From Mycobacterium marinum (GTDB taxonomy: Bacteria > Actinomycetota > Actinomycetes > Mycobacteriales > Mycobacteriaceae): 64,000 bases of DNA. The stretch lies in contig NZ_CP024190.1 of the NCBI RefSeq assembly GCF_003391395.1, forward strand, positions 2,046,001-2,110,000, given 5' to 3'. The translations under genes and the position numbers were made by a program. The notes beneath the pieces are model-generated. The model did not search any database, was not told the origin of the DNA, and worked only from the letters and a program-made list of their open reading frames with translations. The first letter of the stretch is position 1. Every line of letters starts with the position of its first letter. This document shows, one piece after another, positions 32,580 to 41,447 of this stretch.

Positions 32580-33751
32580 GCGCGTCCGGCAGTGCCTTGC
32601 GGGCCTGGGGTTACCTGTCGCGCGTGGCGGAGCCGCCGTGTGCGGAATTGGCTGCCCTGGTGCAACGAGTCGGCCCGGTAGAGGCGGCCGAGCGGGTTCG
32701 GCGCGGCCAGGTCGATGGCGAGCTTGCCCGATTGACCCGGGCCAGATGCGAGATCGATCGGGCCGCAGCAGATCTCGAGCAACTCGCGCGCCGTGGCGGG
32801 CGCTTGATCACACCCGACGACGACGAGTGGCCGGTGGTGGCCTTCACGGCTTTTTCTGGTTCGGCGATCCGGGCGAAGGGAAACGGCGGAGCTCCGATGG
32901 CGTTGTGGGTGCAGGGTCCCGCCCGCCTTGACCAGGTGGTTCAGCGCGCGACCGCTCTCGTGGGAACCCGCGCCGCGACGGCCTATGGCGAGCACATGGC
33001 CGCGGATCTGGCCGCCGGCCTGGTCGAACGTGACGTTGCGGTCATCTCCGGCGGTGCCTACGGAATCGACGGAGCGGCCCATCGCGCAGCGCTCATTGCC
33101 GAGGGCACCACGGTGGCGGTACTGGCCGGTGGGATCGACATCCCGTATCCCACCGGGCATTCGGCCCTGCTCCATCGGATCGGCCAGCACGGCTTGCTGG
33201 TCACCGAATACCCGCCGGGTGTGCGGCCGGCCCGGCATCGGTTCCTCACCCGCAACCGGTTGGTGGCTGCTCTCGGTGGCGCCGCGGTCGTGGTCGAAGC
33301 GGGGCTACGTAGCGGTGCCGCCAACACCGCCGCGTGGGCTCGGGCGCTGGGGCGGATCGTGGCCGCGGTGCCCGGGCCGGCGACATCATCGGCTTCGGCG
33401 GGCTGCCATGTGCTGCTTCGCAACGGGGCGCAGCTGATCACCCGCGCCGATGAGATAGTCGAACTGGTCGGTCGAATCGGCGAATTGTCCCTCGAACAAT
33501 CGCGGCCCACTTCCGTTTTGGACGGACTCAGCCAGTCCGAAAGTCAGGTCTATGAGGCATTGCCGGGTCGCGGCGCGATGAGCGTCGACGAGATCGCTGT
33601 CGCATCCGGGCTGGTGGCCGAACAGGTGATGGGGCGGTTGGCGATCCTCGAGGTGGCCGGACTGGCCGAGCGTGACGGCGGGCGGTGGCGCCTGGTGCGT
33701 GCCGGCCGCGCACGGACCGCGGCCGAGAGCGTGCGGGCGCGGCTCGTATAG
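32576..33751 (+). CDS. dprA: DNA processing protein DprA
   Basis: DprA loads RecA onto incoming single-stranded DNA during transformation. The ATG at 32576 overlaps the previous stop (ATGA) and gives 391 residues. The Rossmann-like DprA core is clear: GTRAATAYGEHMAADLAAGL, AVISGGAYGIDGAAHRAAL, VAVLAGGIDIPYPTGHSAL and NRLVAALGGAAVVVEAGLRS. An N-terminal helical domain precedes it and a winged-helix-like C-terminal part (GLSQSESQVYEALP, SVDEIAVASGL) follows. Mycobacteria keep yraN-comM-dprA although natural competence is not established, so a recombination or repair role is possible. Confidence 0.94.
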   Translation: MSASGSALRAWGYLSRVAEPPCAELAALVQRVGPVEAAERVRRGQVDGELARLTRARCEIDRAAADLEQLARRGGRLITPDDDEWPVVAFTAFSGSAIRAKGNGGAPMALWVQGPARLDQVVQRATALVGTRAATAYGEHMAADLAAGLVERDVAVISGGAYGIDGAAHRAALIAEGTTVAVLAGGIDIPYPTGHSALLHRIGQHGLLVTEYPPGVRPARHRFLTRNRLVAALGGAAVVVEAGLRSGAANTAAWARALGRIVAAVPGPATSSASAGCHVLLRNGAQLITRADEIVELVGRIGELSLEQSRPTSVLDGLSQSESQVYEALPGRGAMSVDEIAVASGLVAEQVMGRLAILEVAGLAERDGGRWRLVRAGRARTAAESVRARLV

Positions 33752-33783
33752 TCGACTGGGGTCGGATCTGGACAGGAGGAGTA

Positions 33784-34632
33784 GTGGCGGGTCGACCTGT
33801 ACACACCTTCGAAGTCGTGGGTACCCAACAACTCGCGCCCCACATGGTCCGGGTGCGAGTCGGCGGCAGCGGCTTCGACACATTCGTTCCCAGCGAATTC
33901 ACCGACTCTTACGTCAAGCTGGTTTTCGTCGCACATGACGTCGACGTGGCCGCACTGCCTCGGCCGTTGACACTGGATAGCTTTTCCAGTCTTCCGCCCG
34001 AGAAGCAGCCCGCGGTGCGGACCCTGACCGTCCGTCGCGTCGATGCCGCGGCGCGCGAAATCGTGCTCGACGTCGTGGCGCATGGCGAACACGGGGTAGC
34101 CGGCCAGTGGGCGGCGGCCGCGCAACCTGGCGAGCTCGTCTACCTGATGGGACCTAGCGGCGCCTACAAGCCCGACCCGGAGGCCGACTGGCATCTGCTG
34201 GCCGGCGATGAATCCGCGCTGCCGGCCATCGCCGCTGCGCTGGAGGCGCTGCCCGCCGACGCTGTCGGCAAAGCGTTCATCGAGGTTGCCGGTCCCGACG
34301 ACGAGATCGAATTGCGCGCGCCGGAGTCGGTCCAGATCAACTGGGTTTACCGAGGTGGTCGCGCCGATCTGGTTTCAGCGGATCGTGCCGGCGACCATGC
34401 GCCGCTGATCGAGGCCGTCAAGACCGCCCTGTGGCTTCCGGGTCAGGTGCACGTCTTCATCCACGGCGAGGCCCAGGCCGTCATGCACAACTTGCGCCCT
34501 TACATCCGCAAGGAGCGGGGCGTGGATGCGAAATGGGCGTCCTCAATCTCCGGTTACTGGCGGCGCGGGCGCACCGAGGAGACGTTCCGGCAATGGAAAA
34601 AGGAATTGGCGGAGGCAGAAGCGGGTAGCTGA
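33784..34632 (+). CDS. viuB: Siderophore-interacting FAD-dependent protein ViuB
   Basis: ViuB-type proteins reduce or strip iron from ferric siderophores using FAD and NAD(P)H. The GTG at 33784 has AGGAGGAG just upstream and gives 282 residues. The FAD-binding barrel starts VHTFEVVGTQQLAPHMVRVR and includes PLTLDSFSSL, then RTLTVRRVDAAAREIVLDVV and HGEHGVAGQWAAAAQPGEL. The second half is the SIP domain (LLAGDESALPAIAAALEALP, ending SSISGYWRRGRTEE). The order dprA-viuB is the same in M. tuberculosis. It is separated from the next gene by 23 bases. Confidence 0.9.
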   Translation: MAGRPVHTFEVVGTQQLAPHMVRVRVGGSGFDTFVPSEFTDSYVKLVFVAHDVDVAALPRPLTLDSFSSLPPEKQPAVRTLTVRRVDAAAREIVLDVVAHGEHGVAGQWAAAAQPGELVYLMGPSGAYKPDPEADWHLLAGDESALPAIAAALEALPADAVGKAFIEVAGPDDEIELRAPESVQINWVYRGGRADLVSADRAGDHAPLIEAVKTALWLPGQVHVFIHGEAQAVMHNLRPYIRKERGVDAKWASSISGYWRRGRTEETFRQWKKELAEAEAGS

Positions 34633-34655
34633 CCGCTGGCTGGCATTCTCATCGC

Positions 34656-35816
34656 ATGGCATTCGGCGATTACCAGTACGAGATCTACTTCCAGGGGCTA
34701 TCCGGGGTAGTGCCAGGGCTGCCGATGGCCTTCGCCGAACTGGAGTCCAGGGCCCAGATGGCGCTGCCGCCGTCGGTGTGGTCATACGTAGTCGGCGGGG
34801 CCGGCGACGAGCGCACCCAGCGCGCCAACTGTGAGGCCTTCGACCGGTGGGGTCTAATGCCGCGCATGTTCGTCGGTGCCGCAGAACGCGACCTGACCGT
34901 GGAGATGTTCGGACTGACCCTGCCCTCACCGATCTTCATGGCACCGATCGGCGTCATCGGACTGTGCGCCCAGGACGGCCACGGCGACCTGGCCACCGCG
35001 CGCGCGGCGGCCCGCACCGGAGTCCCGATGGTGGTCTCCACCCTGACAGCCGACCCCATGGAAGACGTGGCAGCCGAGTTCGGTGACACCCCCGGGTTCT
35101 TTCAGCTGTACACGCCGAAGGATCGCGAGCTGGCCGCCAGCCTGGTGCAGCGCGCCGAATCCGCGGGTTTCAAGGGCATCGTGGTCACCCTCGACACCTG
35201 GATCCCCGGCTGGCGGCCGCGGGACCTGAGCACCGCCAATTTTCCCCAACTACGCGGACACTGCCTGAGCAACTACACCAGCGACCCGGTGTTCCGCGCC
35301 GGCCTGCCCCGCCCCCCGGAGGAAGACCCGCAGGGGACCGTGCTGCGCTGGGCCCAGCTCTTCGGAAACCCGCTGACCTGGAGCGATCTCGCCTGGCTGC
35401 GCGAACTCACCGATCTGCCACTCATCGTCAAGGGCATCTGCCATCCCGATGACGCCCGGCGCGCCAAGGACGGGGGCGTGGACGGCATCTACTGCTCCAC
35501 CCATGGCGGACGCCAGGCCAACGGCGGTCTTCCGGCCCTGGACTGTCTGCCGGGTGTGGTCGAGGCGGCCGACGGGCTGCCGGTGCTTTTCGACTCGGGG
35601 ATTCGCAGTGGCGCCGACATCATCAAGGCGCTGGCGATGGGCGCGACGGCGGTCGGCATTGGGCGGCCCTACGCCTACGGATTGGCGCTGGGCGGCGTGG
35701 ACGGCGTCGTGCATGTACTGCGCATGTTGCTCGCCGAAGCCGACCTGATCATGGCCGTCGACGGGTATCCCACGCGCAAAGATCTCACCCCGGACACATT
35801 GCGGCGCGTCAACTGA
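34656..35816 (+). CDS. Lactate 2-monooxygenase-like FMN-dependent alpha-hydroxy-acid oxidase
   Basis: This 386-residue FMN enzyme closely resembles M. smegmatis lactate 2-monooxygenase, which turns L-lactate into acetate and CO2. The start MAFGDYQYEIYFQGLSG matches that enzyme's start. Active-site residues are Y44 (VWSYVVGG), Y152 (FFQLYTPKD), K259 (IVKGICHP), H283 and R286 (STHGGRQANGG). T282 stands where the family usually has Asn before the catalytic His. The central lid loop (GLPRPPEEDPQG) is shorter than in the M. smegmatis enzyme, which may change whether pyruvate is released (oxidase) or held for decarboxylation (monooxygenase). It lies between viuB and xerC, which are adjacent in M. 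tuberculosis. Confidence 0.88.
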   Translation: MAFGDYQYEIYFQGLSGVVPGLPMAFAELESRAQMALPPSVWSYVVGGAGDERTQRANCEAFDRWGLMPRMFVGAAERDLTVEMFGLTLPSPIFMAPIGVIGLCAQDGHGDLATARAAARTGVPMVVSTLTADPMEDVAAEFGDTPGFFQLYTPKDRELAASLVQRAESAGFKGIVVTLDTWIPGWRPRDLSTANFPQLRGHCLSNYTSDPVFRAGLPRPPEEDPQGTVLRWAQLFGNPLTWSDLAWLRELTDLPLIVKGICHPDDARRAKDGGVDGIYCSTHGGRQANGGLPALDCLPGVVEAADGLPVLFDSGIRSGADIIKALAMGATAVGIGRPYAYGLALGGVDGVVHVLRMLLAEADLIMAVDGYPTRKDLTPDTLRRVN

Positions 35817-35847
35817 AACCCGCAGCGCTGTCTGCGACGGTGGGGGA

Positions 35848-36756
35848 GTGCCGGACAACAGCGAAGCGATTCTCGAGGAGTTCGACGAATACCTCGCACT
35901 GCAGTGCGGCCGCTCGGCCCACACTCGTCGCGCGTATCTGGGCGACCTGCGATCGCTGCTGGATTACCTCGCTGGCCGCGGCGCTGACCTGCGGGCACTG
36001 AGTCTGCCCGTGCTGCGGTCGTGGCTGGCTACCGCGGCGGGGGCCGGGGCGGCCCGAACGACGCTGGCCAGGCGCACCTCTGCGGTCAAGGCCTTCACCG
36101 CCTGGGCGGTGCGGCGCGGGCTGTTGGCCACCGACCCCGCGGCGCGGCTGCAGGTGCCCAAGGCGCATCGCACCCTGCCCGCCGTGCTGCGCCAGGACCA
36201 AGCGCTGGCGGCCATGACGGCGGCGAAGTCCGGTGCGCAGCAAGGGGATCCGCTGGCCTTGCGGGACCGCTTGATCGTCGAACTGCTGTATGCGACCGGG
36301 ATCCGGGTGAGCGAACTGTGTGGTCTTGACATTGACGACGTCGACACCGGTCATCGGCTGGTGCGGGTGCTCGGGAAGGGCAACAAGCAGCGCACCGCGC
36401 CGTTTGGCCAACCCGCTGCCGAAGCGCTTCAGACCTGGCTGGCAGATGGACGTCCGGCACTGGCAACGGCGGAGTCCGGTCCGGCGCTGCTGCTCGGCGC
36501 CCGGGGCCGGCGCCTCGATGTGCGGCAAGCCCGCACGGTGGTTCATCAAACCGTCGCCGCGGTGGATGGGGCCCCCGACATGGGGCCGCACGGGTTGCGT
36601 CACAGCGCGGCCACCCATCTGCTTGAAGGTGGAGCCGACCTGAGGGTGGTCCAGGAGTTGCTCGGGCATTCCAGTTTGGCCACCACCCAGCTCTATACCC
36701 ACGTGGCGGTCTCGCGACTGCGCGCCGTACACGATCAGGCCCATCCGCGGGCCTAG
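35848..36756 (+). CDS. xerC: Tyrosine recombinase XerC
   Basis: XerC with XerD resolves chromosome dimers at dif. The GTG start gives 302 residues, matching the family. The N-terminal SAM-like domain (EFDEYLALQCGRSAHTRRAYL) precedes the catalytic domain. The catalytic set is visible: R in YATGIRVSELCGL, K in GKGNKQRTAPFG, H-x-x-R in PHGLRHSAATHLLEGGAD, H in LLGHSSLATTQ and the nucleophile Y in QLYTHVAVSRL. It is a housekeeping recombinase, not a sign of a mobile element. It converges with the M23 peptidase gene. Confidence 0.93.
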   Translation: MPDNSEAILEEFDEYLALQCGRSAHTRRAYLGDLRSLLDYLAGRGADLRALSLPVLRSWLATAAGAGAARTTLARRTSAVKAFTAWAVRRGLLATDPAARLQVPKAHRTLPAVLRQDQALAAMTAAKSGAQQGDPLALRDRLIVELLYATGIRVSELCGLDIDDVDTGHRLVRVLGKGNKQRTAPFGQPAAEALQTWLADGRPALATAESGPALLLGARGRRLDVRQARTVVHQTVAAVDGAPDMGPHGLRHSAATHLLEGGADLRVVQELLGHSSLATTQLYTHVAVSRLRAVHDQAHPRA

Positions 36757-36777
36757 CCGGGCCCTCCGGCGGGGAGC

Positions 36778-37293
36778 TCAGCCCGTCACGGGCTTGAGCC
36801 GGATCGGGGTGGATTTCAGCAGGCCGAGCGGATCGACATAGTGGGCGTCCGACGCCGGCCCCCACATTGCGCCCCAATGCAGGCACGCCTTGGCTGGGCA
36901 GCCCGGGTGCCCAGCCACCAGGGTGCCTACCGCTGATCCCGCCGTCACGTGCTGGCCGGCTCGCACCGTCGGGCGCACCGGCTGGTAGCTGGTGCGCAAG
37001 CCGCCTGGATGGGCCAGCGAAACGACCGGCCGATCCGCCAAGGTTCCCGCATACACGACGGTCGCGTCACCGGCGGCAAAGATCGGCTCGCCGGGGACCC
37101 CGGCCAAGTCGACGCCGCGATGCCCGGGGCGCCAATTCGGTGTGGGTGCATCAAAACCACGCAACACGACCGCCGGCGGCCGCAACGGCCACTGCAACCG
37201 GGTGTCGTCGGCATGTGCCGCCGCCGCGCCCAGCAGCGACCAGGATGTCAACCAGGATGTCAACCAGGATGCAGCCATCACCACCCGTCGCAC
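36778..37293 (-). CDS. Secreted M23-family metallopeptidase (Rv2891-like)
   Basis: A 171-residue exported protein. Residues 1-28 form a signal peptide containing the repeated LTSWLTSW and ending AAAAHA. The mature part is a LytM/M23 beta-fold: the first zinc motif H-x-x-x-D is in GHRGVDLAG and the second zinc histidine in CLHWGAMW. The intervening VYAGTLADRPVVSLAHPGGL is typical. M23 enzymes cut peptidoglycan cross-bridges or act as non-catalytic activators. The small size suggests the peptidase domain alone. It lies opposite xerC and divergent from rpsB. Confidence 0.88.
   Translation of the reverse strand: MRRVVMAASWLTSWLTSWSLLGAAAAHADDTRLQWPLRPPAVVLRGFDAPTPNWRPGHRGVDLAGVPGEPIFAAGDATVVYAGTLADRPVVSLAHPGGLRTSYQPVRPTVRAGQHVTAGSAVGTLVAGHPGCPAKACLHWGAMWGPASDAHYVDPLGLLKSTPIRLKPVTG
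37239..37271 (+). repeat. 12-bp tandem repeat in the M23 peptidase signal peptide
   Basis: ACCAGGATGTCA occurs at 37239-37250 and 37251-37262, with nine more matching bases (the last a near match) to 37271. On the coding strand it gives the doubled LTSW in the signal peptide. The 12-bp unit keeps the frame, so copy number could change signal-peptide length without loss of the gene. Confidence 0.85.
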
Positions 37294-37588
37294 ATGATCA
37301 GTTCAATGCGCCGACGGCGTCCCTGCCAGCCAAATTCGCGGATCTGTGCGCCACGGGGCCGCTGTGGAAAAACCGTCGCCGGCTTCGGTGTAAACTTCTC
37401 GACGCAGCTCGCAACCGCGGGCTGACTTCGCGCGTCTGCTCCGCGACCCGGTAGTTCAGGGATCCGCAACAGCATGCCGAGCGGTCCCGTAGCCGGAGTC
37501 TCCGGAGCGGGTTCGGCATCGCAGCAGGCGCCAGGGCCCCGGTTTCAGCCGATACCGGGCGAACAACCGACACAAGTAAGGCATCAGC

Positions 37589-38419
37589 ATGGCTGTTGTA
37601 ACCATGAAGCAGCTGCTTGACAGCGGCACCCACTTCGGGCACCAGACCCGTCGTTGGAATCCCAAGATGAAGCGGTTCATTTTCACCGACCGCAACGGCA
37701 TCTACATCATCGACCTTCAGCAGACGCTGACCTTCATCGACAAGGCGTACGAGTTCGTCAAAGAGACCGTCGCCCACGGTGGAACCGTGCTGTTTGTCGG
37801 CACCAAGAAGCAGGCGCAGGAGTCCGTCGCCGCCGAAGCGACCCGCGTCGGCATGCCGTACGTGAACCAGCGCTGGCTGGGTGGCATGCTCACCAACTTC
37901 TCCACCGTGCACAAGCGGCTGCAGCGCCTCAAGGAGCTCGAGGCCATGGAGCAGACCGGTGGCTTCGAGGGCCGCACCAAGAAAGAGATCCTGGGCCTGA
38001 CCCGGGAGAAGAACAAGCTCGAGCGCAGCCTCGGTGGTATTCGCGACATGGCCAAGGTGCCGTCGGCGATCTGGGTTGTCGACACCAACAAGGAGCACAT
38101 CGCCGTCGGCGAGGCCCGCAAGCTGGGTATCCCGGTCATCGCGATCCTGGACACCAACTGCGACCCCGACGAGGTCGACTACCCGATCCCGGGCAACGAC
38201 GACGCGATCCGCTCGGCCGCGCTGCTGACCAAGGTGATTGCCTCCGCGGTCGCCGAGGGCCTGCAGGCACGTGCCGGAGCGGGCCGCGGTGATGGCAAGC
38301 CTGTGGTCGAGGCCGCGGAGCCGCTGGCCGAATGGGAGCAGGAGCTGCTTGCCGGTGCCACTGCCGCCGCCCCGGCCGAAGGCGCTGTCGCAACCGAAAC
38401 AACCCCCACGGAAGGCTGA
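37589..38419 (+). CDS. rpsB: 30S ribosomal protein uS2
   Basis: uS2 is a late-binding 30S protein needed for bS1 and mRNA binding. The ATG gives 276 residues, near the mycobacterial norm. Conserved blocks are MAVVTMKQLLDSGTHFGHQT, RRWNPKMKRFIFTDRNGIYI, NQRWLGGMLTNFSTV and VVDTNKEHIAVGEARKLGIP. The C-terminal 45 residues are an Ala/Glu-rich actinobacterial tail. tsf follows after one base. The 295 bases upstream hold no gene and should contain the promoter and leader; I did not identify hexamers. Confidence 0.97.
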   Translation: MAVVTMKQLLDSGTHFGHQTRRWNPKMKRFIFTDRNGIYIIDLQQTLTFIDKAYEFVKETVAHGGTVLFVGTKKQAQESVAAEATRVGMPYVNQRWLGGMLTNFSTVHKRLQRLKELEAMEQTGGFEGRTKKEILGLTREKNKLERSLGGIRDMAKVPSAIWVVDTNKEHIAVGEARKLGIPVIAILDTNCDPDEVDYPIPGNDDAIRSAALLTKVIASAVAEGLQARAGAGRGDGKPVVEAAEPLAEWEQELLAGATAAAPAEGAVATETTPTEG

Positions 38420-38420
38420 A

Positions 38421-39236
38421 ATGGCGAACTTCACCGCTGCCGATGTCAAGCGACTTCGGGAGCTGACCGGTGCTGGCATGCTCGCGTGTAAGAACGCGCT
38501 CGCCGAAAGCGACGGAGACTTCGACAAGGCCGTCGAGGCGCTGCGGATCAAGGGTGCCAAGGACGTCGGCAAGCGCGCCGAGCGTGCGACCGCCGAGGGT
38601 CTGGTTGCCGCCAAGGATGGCGCGCTCATCGAGCTGAACTGCGAGACGGACTTCGTCGCCAAGAATGCGGAGTTCCAGAAGCTTGCCGACGACATCGTCG
38701 CTGCGGCGGTGGCGTCGAAGGCCGCTGATGTTGACGCGCTCAAGGCGGCCAGCATCGGCGGTCAGACGGTCGAGGAGGCCATCGGGGCGCTCTCGGCCAA
38801 GATCGGCGAGAAGCTGGAACTGCGTCGCGTCGCGATCTTCGGCGGCACGGTCGAGACCTACCTGCACCGTCGGGCGGCTGACCTGCCGCCGGCGGTCGGG
38901 GTGCTGGTCGAGTACACCGGTGCCGGTGCCGAAGCGGCGCATGCGGTGGCACTGCAAATCGCCGCGCTCAAGGCGCGCTACCTCTCGCGCGAGGACGTGC
39001 CCGAAGACCTGGTGGCCAGCGAGCGCCGTATCGCCGAGGAGACCGCAAAGGAAGAGGGCAAGCCCGAGCAGGCGCTGCCCAAGATCGTCGAGGGCCGGCT
39101 CAACGGCTTCTTCAAGGACGCGGTGCTGCTCGAACAGCCCTCGGTGTCCGACAGCAAGAAGAGCGTCAAGGCTCTGCTCGACGACGCTGGTGTGACGGTC
39201 ACGCAGTTCGTCCGGTTCGAGGTGGGCCAGGCCTAG
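38421..39236 (+). CDS. tsf: Elongation factor Ts
   Basis: EF-Ts recycles EF-Tu by exchanging GDP for GTP. The ATG lies one base after the rpsB stop and gives 271 residues, the same as M. tuberculosis; the frame is open further upstream only inside rpsB. Conserved blocks are VKRLRELTGAGMLACKNALAE, the contact motif NCETDFVAKNAEFQKLADDI, and KSVKALLDDAGVTVTQFVRFEVGQ. rpsB-tsf coupling is near universal. Confidence 0.97.
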   Translation: MANFTAADVKRLRELTGAGMLACKNALAESDGDFDKAVEALRIKGAKDVGKRAERATAEGLVAAKDGALIELNCETDFVAKNAEFQKLADDIVAAAVASKAADVDALKAASIGGQTVEEAIGALSAKIGEKLELRRVAIFGGTVETYLHRRAADLPPAVGVLVEYTGAGAEAAHAVALQIAALKARYLSREDVPEDLVASERRIAEETAKEEGKPEQALPKIVEGRLNGFFKDAVLLEQPSVSDSKKSVKALLDDAGVTVTQFVRFEVGQA

Positions 39237-39256
39237 CTTGGGCTACCGTCGACCGT

Positions 39257-40675
39257 ATGGTCCGTGTCCACGCTTTCGGTGACGACGTCCTCGGTGACCT
39301 TGACGCTGTCGGCCTAGCCGATGCCATCCGGTCCGGCCAGTTGGGTGCGGTCGAGGTTGTCGAGGCCGCCGTCGCGCGGACCGAAGCGGTCAACGCCCGG
39401 CTCAACGGCGTGGCGCACGCCGATTTTGACCGGGCGCGAGACGCGGCTCAGCAGCACGGGCGCGGGTCGGGGCGCGGCTTCTTCGGCGGGGTGCCGAGTT
39501 ATATCAAGGACAACGTCGACGTCAGTGGCCTGCCGACGATGCGGGGCACTGACGCGTGGGTGCCCCGTCGGGCCGGCACCGACAGCGAGATTGCCCGAGA
39601 ACTGCTGTCTACCGGATTGATCGCGTTGGGTAAGACGCAGATGTCGGAGTTCGGCTTCTGCGCCGCGGCCGAGCATCCCCGGTTGGGCCCGGTCCGTAAT
39701 CCGTGGAATACCGACCACACCGCGGGCGCCTCTTCGTCGGGATCGGGGGCGTTGGTGGCCGCGGGCGTGGTGCCGATCGCGCATGCCAACGACGGCGGGG
39801 GTTCGATCCGAATTCCGGCATCCTGTAACGGCCTCGTCGGGCTCAAGCCGTCGCGCGGTCGGCTGCCATTGAATTCGCAATTGCGCCGACTGCCACTGGT
39901 CATCGTCGCCAATGGTGTGCTGACCCGGTCGGTGCGTGACACCGCTGCCATCTACCGCGAGGTCGAGCGCAGCTGGCGGCCGAGTGGATTGCCACCCATC
40001 GGGGACGTCACCCGGCCCGGCACCGAGCGGCTCAAGATCGCGGTGGTGACTCGCTCGGTCGACGGTGAATGCGGCACCGAGATGCGGGAACTGACATTGA
40101 AGACCGCCGGGCTTCTCGAGGAACTTGGGCACCGGGTCGAATATGTCGAACAGGTTCCGGTACCGGAGTCCTTGCCCGACGACTTCATCTTGTACTGGGG
40201 CTTCTTGGCCACCGCGCAGGTGCTTACCGGCCGCTATTCTTTCGGTAAGTCGTTCGATCGCAACCGGTTGGACAGTTTGACACTCGGGTTGGCTCGCCAC
40301 GCCAACCGCAATGTGCACCGCTTACCCACGGCGGTGGCCCGGTTGCGTACGCTGCGGCGGCACACAGAGCGGTTCTTCCAACGCTATGACGTGGTACTCA
40401 CGCCTACCCTCGCGGACCCGCCGCCGCAGGTCGGCTACCTTTCGCCCACTGACTACCACCAGGTCATCGAGCGGCTGCGCAAGTGGGTCACCTTTACCCC
40501 GTTGCAGAACGTCACCGGTGACCCGGCGATTTCGCTACCGCTGGCCCAATCCTCGGATGGGTTGCCGGTGGGCATGATGCTCACGGCTGACATCGGCCGC
40601 GAAGCCCGCCTGCTCGAGCTGGCCTACGAATTGGAGGAAGCGCAGCCTTTCGCGCGCATCCACGTACCCGGGTGA
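39257..40675 (+). CDS. amiC: Amidase signature family protein AmiC
   Basis: AmiC is a predicted cytosolic amidase of the Ser-cisSer-Lys family. The ATG gives 472 residues, one less than in M. tuberculosis. The triad parts are K84 in PSYIKDNVDVSG, the cis-serine in GASSSGSGAL and the nucleophile S183 in DGGGSIRIPASCNGLVGLKP. The C-terminal half contains FTPLQNVTGDPAISLPL, typical of the family. Substrate is unknown. It follows tsf by 20 bases and converges with the MarR gene. Confidence 0.92.
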   Translation: MVRVHAFGDDVLGDLDAVGLADAIRSGQLGAVEVVEAAVARTEAVNARLNGVAHADFDRARDAAQQHGRGSGRGFFGGVPSYIKDNVDVSGLPTMRGTDAWVPRRAGTDSEIARELLSTGLIALGKTQMSEFGFCAAAEHPRLGPVRNPWNTDHTAGASSSGSGALVAAGVVPIAHANDGGGSIRIPASCNGLVGLKPSRGRLPLNSQLRRLPLVIVANGVLTRSVRDTAAIYREVERSWRPSGLPPIGDVTRPGTERLKIAVVTRSVDGECGTEMRELTLKTAGLLEELGHRVEYVEQVPVPESLPDDFILYWGFLATAQVLTGRYSFGKSFDRNRLDSLTLGLARHANRNVHRLPTAVARLRTLRRHTERFFQRYDVVLTPTLADPPPQVGYLSPTDYHQVIERLRKWVTFTPLQNVTGDPAISLPLAQSSDGLPVGMMLTADIGREARLLELAYELEEAQPFARIHVPG

Positions 40676-40690
40676 ATGTGGACGTGCCCG

Positions 40691-41110
40691 CTATTCGGTG
40701 CCCAGCATCTCCAGCATCCGTTTGAACTCACGCTGCTCAGCTGGGGTCAGCTTGGCCAGGATGCGGTCATCGGCGCCGCGCACGACGACCTCCGCGCGCT
40801 TCAACAGGGCCCGCCCGGGTGCGGTCAAGGTGGCCGGCAGGGCGCGACCGGAGGGCACTGATGCTGGGCGCGATACCGCGCCGACCTCTTCCAATTTGCG
40901 CAGCACCGTGTTCATCGCCTGCGGTGTGACATTGGTGTGTCGGGCCAACTCGGCGCTGGACAGGCCGGGTGACGCCGAGAGTATGCGTAGACAGACGAAT
41001 TCCGGCAACGTCAGCCCCAGGGGGTTCAGTGCGGTAGAAACCTCTGGCCGCAGCACCGCTGCGGCCCGGTAGAGCAGGAACCCTAGCGGGGCTTCTTCGG
41101 CTTGACCCAT
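40691..41110 (-). CDS. MarR-family transcriptional regulator (Rv2887-like)
   Basis: A 139-residue winged-helix regulator, the same length as M. tuberculosis Rv2887, whose loss causes drug resistance through derepression of the methyltransferase Rv0560c. The DNA-binding region is LSSAELARHTNVTPQAMNTVLRKLEEVGAVSRPASV, with the wing after it. The preferred start is the ATG at 41110; an in-frame ATG at 41119 would add three residues. A 6-7-6 inverted repeat covers the start codon, suggesting autorepression. Its target genes are not obvious nearby, since the MPT63-like gene lies over 300 bases away. Confidence 0.93.
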   Translation of the reverse strand: MGQAEEAPLGFLLYRAAAVLRPEVSTALNPLGLTLPEFVCLRILSASPGLSSAELARHTNVTPQAMNTVLRKLEEVGAVSRPASVPSGRALPATLTAPGRALLKRAEVVVRGADDRILAKLTPAEQREFKRMLEMLGTE

Positions 41111-41127
41111 GTCAACCATCCTGACAT
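41109..41127. promoter_or_regulatory. MarR operator candidate overlapping the start codon
   Basis: ATGTCA (41109-41114) and TGACAT (41122-41127) are perfect inverted repeats separated by 7 bases. The 19-bp size is right for a MarR dimer. The site covers the MarR gene's ATG, so binding would block its own expression. Confidence 0.5.
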
Positions 41128-41447
41128 ATCGCGCGGAAGGCGGTCGCGAACCAGCACGGTTGATGGGCTTGCCCAGCAGCGCAAGACATCGCTGCGATGG
41201 GCGCGGGCAATAGCTTGGTTCAGCAAAGGCCGGCAATTGATGCCGCTGTAAGAGCTGATGCCAATGATGCTGCAGTGTCAAAGGAAACAAACTGAAAATG
41301 CACAGTCCCCGCAGCTAGATCGGTGTGGAAAAACAATTCACGGGTTATCGGTGTTTGGGTCCGGCGGCACCCGGAAACCCAGTGGAAAGCGGTTGGTCCC
41401 CATGGCGGGGCGGACTGCTTGAACGACACGAGAGAGAGGGGATAACC
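41128..41447. other. Intergenic region between MarR and MPT63-like genes
   Basis: About 320 bases without a convincing gene. The part around 41220-41345 is AT-richer than its surroundings and contains stretches such as AAGGAAACAAACTGAAAA, fitting promoters for the divergent genes. The right end carries the ribosome binding site GAGAGAGGGG of the MPT63-like gene. No insertion-sequence ends were seen, although M. tuberculosis has a resolvase/transposase pair in this neighbourhood. Confidence 0.5.

Noticed and set aside
35848..36756. xerC as a sign of an integrated element
   Set aside because: It is the housekeeping XerC in its conserved place; no att repeats, tRNA or phage genes accompany it.
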